A stretch of 5,152 nt of DNA. Origin: Akkermansia sp. (GTDB taxonomy: Bacteria; Verrucomicrobiota; Verrucomicrobiia; Verrucomicrobiales; Akkermansiaceae). A program made the position numbers and the translations under genes. Under the pieces are notes generated by a model, which was given only the letters and a program-made list of their open reading frames with translations, was not told the origin of the DNA and did no database searches. This document shows positions 1 through 5,152 of the stretch, piece after piece; positions within the stretch are counted from its first letter, which is position 1, and the number at the start of each line of letters is the position of its first letter. Where the stretch lies: positions 1 through 5,152 of the forward strand of contig JAGBZE010000022.1 of assembly GCA_017628435.1 (NCBI GenBank), in the 5' to 3' direction.

Positions 1-22
1 CATGCTCCGTCATTGCTGTGAT

Positions 23-50
23 TCTATAATAAATAGATATAATTCGTCAA
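23..50 (-). promoter_or_regulatory. Possible sigma70-type promoter reading left out of the window
   Basis: On the minus strand TTGACG (45-50) is followed after 16 bases by TATAGA (23-28), in a locally AT-rich stretch. A start site would fall near position 16, just before an ATG at 11-13, so the gene it serves lies almost wholly outside the window and cannot be named. The stretch between this promoter and the fabI terminator (51-190) shows no convincing reading frame. The -10 box matches the consensus in only four of six positions and the surrounding AT richness makes chance matches likely. Confidence 0.4.
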
Positions 51-190
51 GTGTTTTTAATCATTTCAGCCTTCTAATTACGCGTGTGCGTCTGTAAAAT
101 CCAAATTGCAGTGTGTGGGCTGCAGCATCAGAGTGTTTTCCATTCAAAAGTTGCGGGATCTGAGCCCCCCCTGCCGGGGTGGGAGGATAG

Positions 191-226
191 GAAAAACGCC
201 CCCGAGGCCGGTGGCCACGGGGGCGT
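191..226 (-). terminator. Intrinsic terminator after fabI
   Basis: A nine-base-pair perfect stem (ACGCCCCCG at 196-204 against CGGGGGCGT at 218-226) continues, after one mismatch, into a GGCC/GGCC stem with a three-base loop. Read on the minus strand it is followed directly by a run of five T (192-196). It starts 23 bases after the fabI stop codon, so it closes the YbjN-fabI transcription unit. No comparable T run follows on the plus strand, so it works in one direction. Confidence 0.88.
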
Positions 227-248
227 AATATGAAGTGAGGGGGGCTGT

Positions 249-1043
249 TTACATGCCGACGATTTCGTAACCGCCATCCACATAGAGCACCTGGCCGGTC
301 ATGGAGGCAGCGCCATCGCTGGCGAGGTAGGTGGCGGTGGCACCGAGTTCCTCCAGCGTGCAGGAGCGCTGCAGCGGGGCTTTCTCCTCATACACCTTGA
401 ACATGCCGGTGAAGCCGGATACGCCACGGGCGGCGAGGGTCTGCACGGGGCCTGCGGAGATGCAGTTCACGCGAATGGGGGCTTCGCGGCGGCCCAGGTC
501 ATAGGCGAGGTAGCGGCAGCAGGTTTCGAGCGCGGCCTTGGATACTGCCATGAGGTTGTAGTTCGGCACTACCTTCTGGCTGGCGTAGTAGGTGAGGGCG
601 GTGATGGAACCACCGTTCACCATGAAGGGAGCCACAGCGCGGGAAAGCGCAATGAGGGAGTAGGCAGAAATCTGCAGGGAGAGGTTCCAGGCATCGCGGG
701 GAATGTCGGAGAAGTGTCCTTCCAGGGTGCCGGGAGCCTTGGGGGCAAAGGCCACGGCATGAAGCAGCATATCCACATGGTCGGTGTGTTCGCCCACAAA
801 GGTGAAGAAATCGGCAATGGACTGGTCATCGGATACATCCAGAGAGCAAACGGGGGTGTCCTCGCCAAAGTGCTCCTTCACCAGTTTGATGACGCCGTCT
901 TTCAGGCGCTCGCCCTGATAGTTGAAGATGAGCTTGGCGCCGGCCTCATGCCAGGCCTTGGCGATGCCGAAAGCGATGCTGCGGTGGTTGGCCACGCCTG
1001 TGACGATGCCGACTTTACCTTCCAAGGGTTTCATAATAGACAT
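249..1043 (-). CDS. fabI: Enoyl-[acyl-carrier-protein] reductase (NADH type)
   Basis: This 264-residue cytoplasmic protein reduces trans-2-enoyl-ACP to acyl-ACP with NAD(P)H, the last step of each fatty acid elongation cycle. It is a short-chain dehydrogenase-fold FabI: the nucleotide-binding loop is the FabI-type TGVANHRSIAFGIA (15-28), not the usual TGxxxGxG. The catalytic set Tyr152, Tyr162 and Lys169 has FabI spacing, with PNYNLM just before the lysine. ISAGPVQTLAA (195-205) and the C-terminal YVDGGYEIVGM are family signatures. The length is normal for FabI. At the position of E. coli Gly93, where substitutions give triclosan resistance, it has Ala98, as in S. aureus FabI. The ATG at 1043 has no Shine-Dalgarno sequence; a second ATG at 1034 (residue 4) is an equally possible start. 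It lies 32 bases after the YbjN-domain gene with no promoter seen between them, so the two are probably cotranscribed. Confidence 0.96.
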   Translation of the reverse strand: MSIMKPLEGKVGIVTGVANHRSIAFGIAKAWHEAGAKLIFNYQGERLKDGVIKLVKEHFGEDTPVCSLDVSDDQSIADFFTFVGEHTDHVDMLLHAVAFAPKAPGTLEGHFSDIPRDAWNLSLQISAYSLIALSRAVAPFMVNGGSITALTYYASQKVVPNYNLMAVSKAALETCCRYLAYDLGRREAPIRVNCISAGPVQTLAARGVSGFTGMFKVYEEKAPLQRSCTLEELGATATYLASDGAASMTGQVLYVDGGYEIVGM

Positions 1044-1075
1044 ATTGGTGTTTGGTGTCAGTGGTTAGTATGGTT

Positions 1076-1531
1076 TTAGTACAGGGGGAATTCCTGCAAA
1101 ATGATGCGGGGATAGGTGTGTGCCATGCTGATGCCCACGTCCTCCATGTGCTTAATCTGGGCGCGGAGGGCCTCCTCGCTGATATCGGTGCCGGGCAGAA
1201 CGTATTTGAGGCGGAAGTAGACAAGCCCGCTCTCCATATCGATGAGGAGCTGTCCCTCTGGCAGGTTGGCATTCAGCGTAAGCAGCAGTACGCTCACTTC
1301 TGCCCGATCTGCGGGGGCGATGCGGTATGCAAAGTTGACGTCAAATACAAGGCTGCCCGGGTCCTTCAATTCCGTGAACATGAAGGAGCAGGGAATTTCA
1401 GTGTCGTTCACCGGCAGGTAGGCCAGACCGATTTTTTCGCTCTGGGCTCCCATGGTAACCCACTGATATGATTCGCCGTGGCTGATAAGGTGCTGGCGCA
1501 CGAGGGCCAGTAGATTCGGTTGGTTCGGCAT
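1076..1531 (-). CDS. YbjN-domain protein
   Basis: This is a 151-residue soluble protein without signal peptide or membrane segments. Its second half has the YbjN family pattern: a helix with LLLTLNANLPEG (82-93), a strand pair LLIDMESGLVYFRLKYVLPG (95-114), then a helix beginning ISEEALRAQI (117-126) and ending in a segment with HTYPRI. YbjN proteins share the fold of type III secretion chaperones; in E. coli YbjN overexpression affects motility and stress responses, but the molecular role is not settled, so no function is assigned. The frame stays open up to a TTG at 1612, but that extension would contain the predicted promoter, so the ATG at 1531 is preferred. No Shine-Dalgarno sequence precedes it. 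It is the first gene of a likely unit with fabI. The family assignment rests on pattern recognition only. Confidence 0.82.
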   Translation of the reverse strand: MPNQPNLLALVRQHLISHGESYQWVTMGAQSEKIGLAYLPVNDTEIPCSFMFTELKDPGSLVFDVNFAYRIAPADRAEVSVLLLTLNANLPEGQLLIDMESGLVYFRLKYVLPGTDISEEALRAQIKHMEDVGISMAHTYPRIILQEFPLY

Positions 1532-1579
1532 AAAATTGTTCTGGGTTAGATGCGGACAAATGTCCCACTGTTCGATGCT

Positions 1580-1608
1580 ATAGTACACTCTGCTTTTCGG
1601 AGAGTCAA
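1580..1608 (-). promoter_or_regulatory. Sigma70-type promoter for the YbjN-domain gene and fabI
   Basis: TTGACT (1603-1608) and TACTAT (1580-1585) are separated by exactly 17 bases on the minus strand. Transcription would begin near 1573, giving a leader of about 42 bases before the ATG at 1531. The -35 box matches the consensus at five of six positions and the -10 box at four. The position excludes the in-frame TTG at 1612 as the start of the downstream gene. No operator-like palindrome is seen around it. Confidence 0.62.
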
Positions 1609-1934
1609 GCAATTACTGCGAAAAACAAGGCGCTGATCACATGTGCTTCAAAGATTGTTTAACTGGTTGAGGTGTGGGGCTCTCTTATAAAGAAGTCCCC
1701 GCCCAGGCGCACGATAAACTAAAATTGGGAATCTCTAGAAACGCGAAATGACGATCTGCATTCGATAAACTACCATTTATTTGGGGGGTAGAGATTTCCG
1801 AATTAAGAATCAGCGGCTAGTGAGGGATAGACAATGAATTGCACAGGCGTGCCGTGCATGAAATTCTCCCTGCGGGCGTATGAATGCGCGGCTATGAATT
1901 AGCGCCAGGGGCGGCATGAAGGGGAATGTATGAT
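1609..1934. other. Long intergenic stretch with repeats, no convincing gene
   Basis: About 325 bases lie between the promoter of the YbjN-domain gene and the terminator of the FKBP gene. No reading frame here resembles a known protein, and no tRNA or recognisable standard RNA gene is seen. It is more AT-rich than the flanking genes. It holds an imperfect hairpin (1676-1700), an imperfect inverted repeat (1723-1804) that encloses a short hairpin, a 10-base direct repeat CGATAAACTA (1712-1721 and 1763-1772), and five ATGAA motifs between 1834 and 1920. A 22-codon frame on the plus strand (1834-1902) has an upstream purine-rich AGGGA but is too short to call. Confidence 0.5.
1723..1804. repeat. 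Imperfect inverted repeat, possible RNA structure
   Basis: The left arm (1723-1737, AATTGGGAATCTCTA) pairs with the right arm (1789-1804, TAGAGATTTCCGAATT) with one mismatch and one bulge, across a 51-base loop. Within the loop CGAAATG (1744-1750) can pair with CATTCG (1759-1764) with one bulged base, giving a stem inside a stem. A competing pairing CTACC (1770-1774) with GGTAG (1787-1791) overlaps the right arm. It could be a small structured RNA, a relic of a small repeat element, or chance. The strand is unknown. Confidence 0.35.
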
Positions 1935-1971
1935 AAAAAAGAACCGCCCTGCATCGGAGGAAGCAGGGCGG
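1935..1971 (-). terminator. Intrinsic terminator after the FKBP gene
   Basis: A perfect nine-base-pair stem (CCGCCCTGC at 1944-1952 against GCAGGGCGG at 1963-1971) with a 10-base loop is followed on the minus strand by TTCTTTTTT (1935-1943). It begins 30 bases after the stop codon of the FKBP gene and isolates it from the downstream YbjN-fabI unit. Confidence 0.85.
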
Positions 1972-2001
1972 CGGGAAAGAGAATGAGGAATGGCTCTGGT
2001 A

Positions 2002-2991
2002 TCAGAAGGATTCCTCAGCGGGCATCTCCTGGGGTGCGGCCGCCTCTGCCGGGGCGGGCAGGGGCTCACCAGCGGGGGCCTCCTCCTCAGCCTCTTCGGC
2101 TTCTTCGTCGGGCTGAATTTCAAGCCCCTGCTGCTGAAGCTGCTGCAGAATCTCCGGGGGAAGCTGCTGCAGGGACTGAGTGCCCATCTGGGGGGCCTGG
2201 GCCTTGGAGATGGAGTTCAGTGTGATGGTGAAGATGAGGGTGGAGTTGTTGCCAATGGGGCCGGGACCCTGGGGGCCGTAGGCCAGCTCCGAGGGGATGC
2301 ATACCTCCCAGGTGGAGCCCACGGGCATGCTCTTCAGAGCCTCAGAGAAGCCGGGCACCACGCGGTCAATCGGCATGTCGACGGGAGCCTGGCTCTTGTC
2401 GAACACGGTGCCGTCAATCAGCTTGCCTTCGTAGGTTACGTTGCAGAGGGCACCGGGGCCATCGGTCTCGGGGTTGTATTTGGCCCCCTCACCGGCGGTG
2501 ATGACGCGGTAGAGCAGGCCGGACTCTGTCTTTGTCACGCCTTCGCCCTTGGCGAATTCCTCCTGGTAAGCTTTACCGGCAGCCAGGTTTGCCTCAGCTT
2601 TCACCTGCTCGCGCTTCTGCATGGCCATTACAAAGGTGTTCATGCCGGCCTCGATAGAGGCCTGATCCATGGAGGGCTGCTGGCCGGAAAGACTGTCGGA
2701 AAGAGCCTGGAAGAACATGTCCTTATCGAAATCGTCCACGGTAAGCGTTGTGGCACCAGCGGAAACTTCCTGACCAAAACGGTAGCCGATGAAGTAGGAA
2801 AAAGCCTTCTTGGCATCCTCGGCAGAAACCTCAGCGGTATTAGCAGGCGCTGCGGCTTCCGGTGCCACCATGGCCTCAGCCTCGGCTGGCGTGGTGACTG
2901 CAATTTCCTGATTGCTCTGGGAGAAGCAATAGGTGGTCGTGGCACCCACAATGGCCAGACCTGCCAGAATCATGATGTACGTCTTCTTCAT
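2002..2991 (-). CDS. Secreted FKBP-type peptidyl-prolyl cis-trans isomerase (Mip/FkpA-like)
   Basis: This 329-residue protein catalyses cis-trans isomerisation of prolyl bonds and probably helps folding in the periplasm. It opens with a signal peptide (MKKT, then a hydrophobic stretch to about residue 23); no lipobox is seen despite Cys22. An Ala/Pro/Glu-rich linker is followed by a Mip-type helical dimerisation domain (about 57-150, starting near SYFIGYRFGQEV) and the FKBP domain (about 157-262). Tyr187, Phe197, Asp198, Tyr238 and Phe254 match FKBP12 Tyr26, Phe36, Asp37, Tyr82 and Phe99. Phe215 stands where FKBP12 and most Mip proteins have the pocket tryptophan (Trp59). A tail (about 272-329) beyond the domain has a glutamine-rich piece and an acidic Glu/Ala/Pro-rich piece. 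The ATG at 2991 is chosen because the signal peptide starts there and an in-frame TTG at 3042 lies next to the -35 box. No Shine-Dalgarno sequence is present. Confidence 0.93.
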   Translation of the reverse strand: MKKTYIMILAGLAIVGATTTYCFSQSNQEIAVTTPAEAEAMVAPEAAAPANTAEVSAEDAKKAFSYFIGYRFGQEVSAGATTLTVDDFDKDMFFQALSDSLSGQQPSMDQASIEAGMNTFVMAMQKREQVKAEANLAAGKAYQEEFAKGEGVTKTESGLLYRVITAGEGAKYNPETDGPGALCNVTYEGKLIDGTVFDKSQAPVDMPIDRVVPGFSEALKSMPVGSTWEVCIPSELAYGPQGPGPIGNNSTLIFTITLNSISKAQAPQMGTQSLQQLPPEILQQLQQQGLEIQPDEEAEEAEEEAPAGEPLPAPAEAAAPQEMPAEESF

Positions 2992-3020
2992 ATATGTATG
3001 AGGTACGGTTGTTGTCTGTG

Positions 3021-3049
3021 TCTTTACTATGAATACGCGCAAAAGTCAA
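3021..3049 (-). promoter_or_regulatory. Probable promoter of the FKBP gene
   Basis: TTGACT (3044-3049), identical to the -35 box of the YbjN-fabI promoter, is followed after 17 bases by TAAAGA (3021-3026). The -10 box is weak (three of six consensus positions), so the exact start site is uncertain; it would lie near 3014, leaving a leader of about 23 bases before the ATG at 2991. The gene could also receive readthrough from the coaE-rho gene. Confidence 0.45.
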
Positions 3050-3091
3050 GAATCTTGCATGTCCTCAGCTATTTGTTGGGTGTCATGCCGC

Positions 3092-3126
3092 GGTGAAGGC
3101 GGAGAGGGAAGCGAAGGAAAGCTGAA
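3092..3126 (-). terminator. C-rich, G-poor stretch resembling a Rho loading site
   Basis: On the minus strand this 35-base stretch has 17 C, 13 T, 3 G and 2 A, begins 35 bases after the coaE-rho stop codon, and is followed by no intrinsic hairpin with a T run. Rho-dependent terminators characteristically use C-rich, G-poor unstructured RNA. The idea that this gene ends through its own product is inference. The short self-complementary AAAAGCGCTTTT (3147-3158) nearer the stop codon is not a terminator, as it has almost no loop. Confidence 0.25.
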
Positions 3127-3161
3127 TTCCGGAAACTGCTGTCGTGAAAAGCGCTTTTGTA

Positions 3162-5069
3162 TCAGCGGTTGGAAATTGTCAGGCCTCTGAGCAGGATTTC
3201 CAGATTATTCTGCGTCTGGTTGATGTTGCGCAGCAGGGTTTGCAGGCCTTCCCAGCCGGGCAGGGTGCTCAGCTGGCGGCGAATCTGCAGCACGCGCAGA
3301 AGCTCATCCGGGTGGTACAGGCGGTCATCGTTCCGGGTACCGCTCTGGGGGATGGAAATGGCCGGGTAGATGCGGCGTTCGGAAAGCTCGCGGTCGAGTC
3401 GGATTTCCATATTGCCGGTGCCCTTGAATTCCTCGCAGATGAGTTCGTCCATGCGGGATTCGGTCTCGATGAGGCAGGTGGCAATGATGGTGAGGCTGCC
3501 GCCTTCCTCCACCTTGCGGGCGGCACCGAAGAACTTGCGAGGCTTCTCCAGGGCATTGGAGCCCAGACCGCCGGACATGGTGCGGCCACCGCTCTGGTTG
3601 GCGTTGTAGCCGCGGGCCAGGCGGGTGAGGGAATCGAGCATGATGATGACGTCCTTACCCTGTTCCACCAGGCGGCGGGCGCGCTCCAGCAGCAGATCAC
3701 TCAGCTGCGCATGGCGGCGGGAGGGTTCGTCAAAGGTGGAGGCATACACTGTTACGTCCACCGTGTCTTCAAAATCCGTTACTTCCTCCGGGCGTTCATC
3801 CAGCAGCAGAACAAGCAGGTGGGTTTTGGGATAGTTGGCACGCAGGCTTCTGGCCATGGTCTTGAGCAGCACGGTCTTGCCGCCGCGCGGTGGAGCCACC
3901 ACCAGGGCACGCTGACCCAGCCCCAGCGGAGTGATAAGATCCAGCACACGCATAGCAGGGGACTTGATATCCGGGTTCTCCAGAATCAGACGCTCGCTGG
4001 GAATAAGCGGTGTAAGCCGGTCGAAAGGCTTGGGCTGGGTATACTCTGCTACCGGGGTGGATTCAATCTCCAGCACCTCGCCCACCATGAGGCAGCGTTC
4101 ATTTTTGCCCTGGGCGGGGCGGAGTTTCACCTTCACCACATTGCCCGGGCGCAGTTCAAACTTGCGGATGAGCTCCTGCGGCATGCGGGGATCATCATCA
4201 CCGGGGCGGAAGCTGCGGGCTTCATCGCGCAGGAACACCATGTTATCCTTGCCGAACTCCAGCACTCCGCTTACGATAACCTGGCTGCCTTCTGACAGGT
4301 ATGTGCGGGCAAGCTCTGCCACCAGCTGCGGGCGGGGCAGTGACTCTGTGCCGCGGCGGGCGGCGGTGGTGGCAATGCGTTGCAGATCGTTGAGCGGCAG
4401 GGCGCGCAGTTCATTCAGGTTAATGACTACGGAGCGGGCGTGCATCGCCTTGGCATCTGCTGCCAGTTCCGTGTTGTAGAAAAGTTCCACCTGTCGGCGC
4501 AGTGTTTCGGGGCTGCCCTCGTTCCAGAATACGAGGTTGGCGCGGTCAATCTTGGCCTGCGTGGGCATCTGAGCATTCAGCATGGCCTCTGCCTGCGTGC
4601 GGTCAAAACCATCGCGGCTGGCCATGCGGGTAATCTGCGTCTCAGGCGTCACCGCCACCACGCACACTACATCGGCCCCGAATTCCACCGGGCTCTCGAA
4701 ATACAGCGGAATATCCACCAGGAAACTGTGCACATCCCCACGCCGGCGGGCCTCCGCCTGGGCATCCAGGCACATCTGCGCCAGCTTCGGGTGCACCAGG
4801 TTATTGAGCTTATCGCGGCCCTCCGGGTCGTTCTGCACAATCCGGCGCAGGAAATCCTTATTCACTCTGCCATCATCGCACAGTGCCTCCGTCCCGAATA
4901 CCGTGACCAGGTCCCGGGATAACTTACCCTGCTGCTGCAAGTCGGCCACTGCGGCATCGCAATCAAACAATTCTACGCCGTCGCCTCCCAATTCCTGCAG
5001 CATTTCCACCACTGTGGACTTGCCGGAGGCTATGCCTCCTGTAACTACAATAACCTTCACGCCGCGCAT
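3162..5069 (-). CDS. coaE-rho: Fusion of dephospho-CoA kinase and transcription termination factor Rho
   Basis: This 635-residue fusion has two enzymes. Residues 1-205 are CoaE, which phosphorylates dephospho-CoA with ATP in the last step of CoA synthesis: P-loop TGGIASGKST (10-19), DCD (36-38), HP (93-94), DIPLYFES (119-126) and FWNEGS (181-186). From residue 216, INLNELR aligns with the natural start of E. coli Rho (MNLTELK), so an entire Rho follows with almost no linker: Rho_N helices (216-257), RNA-binding OB fold (264-338) and hexameric RNA helicase ATPase (354-625). Seen there are Walker A APPRGGKT (392-399), LLLDERPEEV (421-430), DVIIMLDSLTRLARGYN (473-489), R loop EEFKGTGNMEI (546-556) and SGTR (576-579), whose arginine matches the E. 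coli arginine finger. The RNA-binding site is unusual (see findings). Starts: ATG at 5069 is listed; GTG at 5060 (632 residues) fits CoaE N-termini and the predicted promoter; TTG at 5102 is unlikely. No frameshift separates the halves. Confidence 0.94.
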   Translation of the reverse strand: MRGVKVIVVTGGIASGKSTVVEMLQELGGDGVELFDCDAAVADLQQQGKLSRDLVTVFGTEALCDDGRVNKDFLRRIVQNDPEGRDKLNNLVHPKLAQMCLDAQAEARRRGDVHSFLVDIPLYFESPVEFGADVVCVVAVTPETQITRMASRDGFDRTQAEAMLNAQMPTQAKIDRANLVFWNEGSPETLRRQVELFYNTELAADAKAMHARSVVINLNELRALPLNDLQRIATTAARRGTESLPRPQLVAELARTYLSEGSQVIVSGVLEFGKDNMVFLRDEARSFRPGDDDPRMPQELIRKFELRPGNVVKVKLRPAQGKNERCLMVGEVLEIESTPVAEYTQPKPFDRLTPLIPSERLILENPDIKSPAMRVLDLITPLGLGQRALVVAPPRGGKTVLLKTMARSLRANYPKTHLLVLLLDERPEEVTDFEDTVDVTVYASTFDEPSRRHAQLSDLLLERARRLVEQGKDVIIMLDSLTRLARGYNANQSGGRTMSGGLGSNALEKPRKFFGAARKVEEGGSLTIIATCLIETESRMDELICEEFKGTGNMEIRLDRELSERRIYPAISIPQSGTRNDDRLYHPDELLRVLQIRRQLSTLPGWEGLQTLLRNINQTQNNLEILLRGLTISNR

Positions 5070-5096
5070 TCTATCACACACAGCCCTGCGCTTCAA
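5068..5096 (-). promoter_or_regulatory. Predicted promoter of coaE-rho overlapping the ATG
   Basis: TTGAAG (5091-5096) and TAGAAT (5068-5073) are 17 bases apart on the minus strand; the -10 box matches the consensus at five of six positions. The last two bases of the -10 box are the first two of the ATG at 5069, so a transcript from here would begin near 5061, at or one base before the in-frame GTG at 5060. If the promoter is real, translation would be leaderless from GTG. Transcription from further upstream with use of the ATG remains possible. Confidence 0.5.
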
Positions 5097-5114
5097 GCCC
5101 AATCCGCGTGTGTG

Positions 5115-5152
5115 TTACATCGGGGGGGCTGTTTCAAATCTGCTGACAAATA
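5115..5152 (-). CDS. Possible C-terminal end of an upstream gene
   Basis: At the right edge one minus-strand frame reads eleven residues (FVSRFETAPPM) and stops at TAA (5115-5117), 45 bases before the ATG of coaE-rho. A second frame also stays open, to a TGA further left, so the choice is not certain. Too little is present to identify a family. If it is a gene, coaE-rho could partly be read from its promoter. Confidence 0.25.
   Translation of the reverse strand, partial: FVSRFETAPPM

Noticed and set aside
160..186. Stem CCCC/GGGG around 167-179 beyond the fabI terminator
   Set aside because: The stem is only about four base pairs and no T run follows on either strand; the real terminator is at 191-226.
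1532..1612. In-frame extension of the YbjN-domain gene to a TTG at 1612
   Set aside because: The extension contains the predicted -35 and -10 boxes and adds residues outside the family core; the ATG at 1531 is the better start.
1609..1934. tRNA, tmRNA, 6S RNA or other standard RNA gene in the long gap
   Set aside because: No T-loop consensus, acceptor stem pairing or other recognisable signature was seen on either strand.
1990..3096. 368-codon open frame on the plus strand across the FKBP gene
   Set aside because: It is antisense to a clear FKBP gene, runs through its promoter and has a low-complexity Gly/Leu-rich product without a family match.
3144..4295. 383-codon open frame on the plus strand inside coaE-rho
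   Set aside because: It is antisense to a gene with complete CoaE and Rho motifs, its product resembles no family I know, and open antisense frames are common opposite GC-rich genes.
239..5134. 12-base GGGGGGCTGTTT found at both 239-250 and 5123-5134
   Set aside because: Both lie at gene ends, but the match is short, largely a homopolymer, and has no flanking similarity, so it is not evidence of a repeat element or attachment site.

Overview
The window looks like chromosomal DNA of a Verrucomicrobiota bacterium, probably close to Akkermansia. This rests on three things: a dephospho-CoA kinase fused to a full-length Rho factor (an arrangement I associate with that group), GC-rich genes separated by AT-richer gaps, and start codons without Shine-Dalgarno sequences. 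I recognise the lineage from memory and have not searched for it.

All four convincing genes lie on the minus strand, so transcription runs right to left. From the right: the last few codons of a possible upstream gene (5115-5152), the CoaE-Rho fusion (3162-5069), a gap with a pyrimidine-rich stretch and a promoter, a secreted Mip/FkpA-type FKBP prolyl isomerase (2002-2991) closed by an intrinsic terminator (1935-1971), about 325 bases without a convincing gene (1609-1934) that hold imperfect inverted and direct repeats, then a two-gene unit made of a YbjN-domain protein (1076-1531) and fabI (249-1043), ended by a strong intrinsic terminator (191-226). A possible promoter at 23-50 points left, out of the window.

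The genes are mostly housekeeping: coenzyme A synthesis plus transcription termination in one polypeptide, envelope protein folding, and the reduction step of fatty acid elongation. There is no sign of a mobile element, CRISPR array, rRNA or tRNA. The most notable points are the CoaE-Rho fusion, the loss of conserved aromatic residues in the primary RNA-binding site of its Rho part, and a predicted promoter whose -10 box overlaps the ATG of that gene, which suggests a leaderless GTG start. The repeat-bearing gap at 1676-1804 is the only stretch with unexplained structure.
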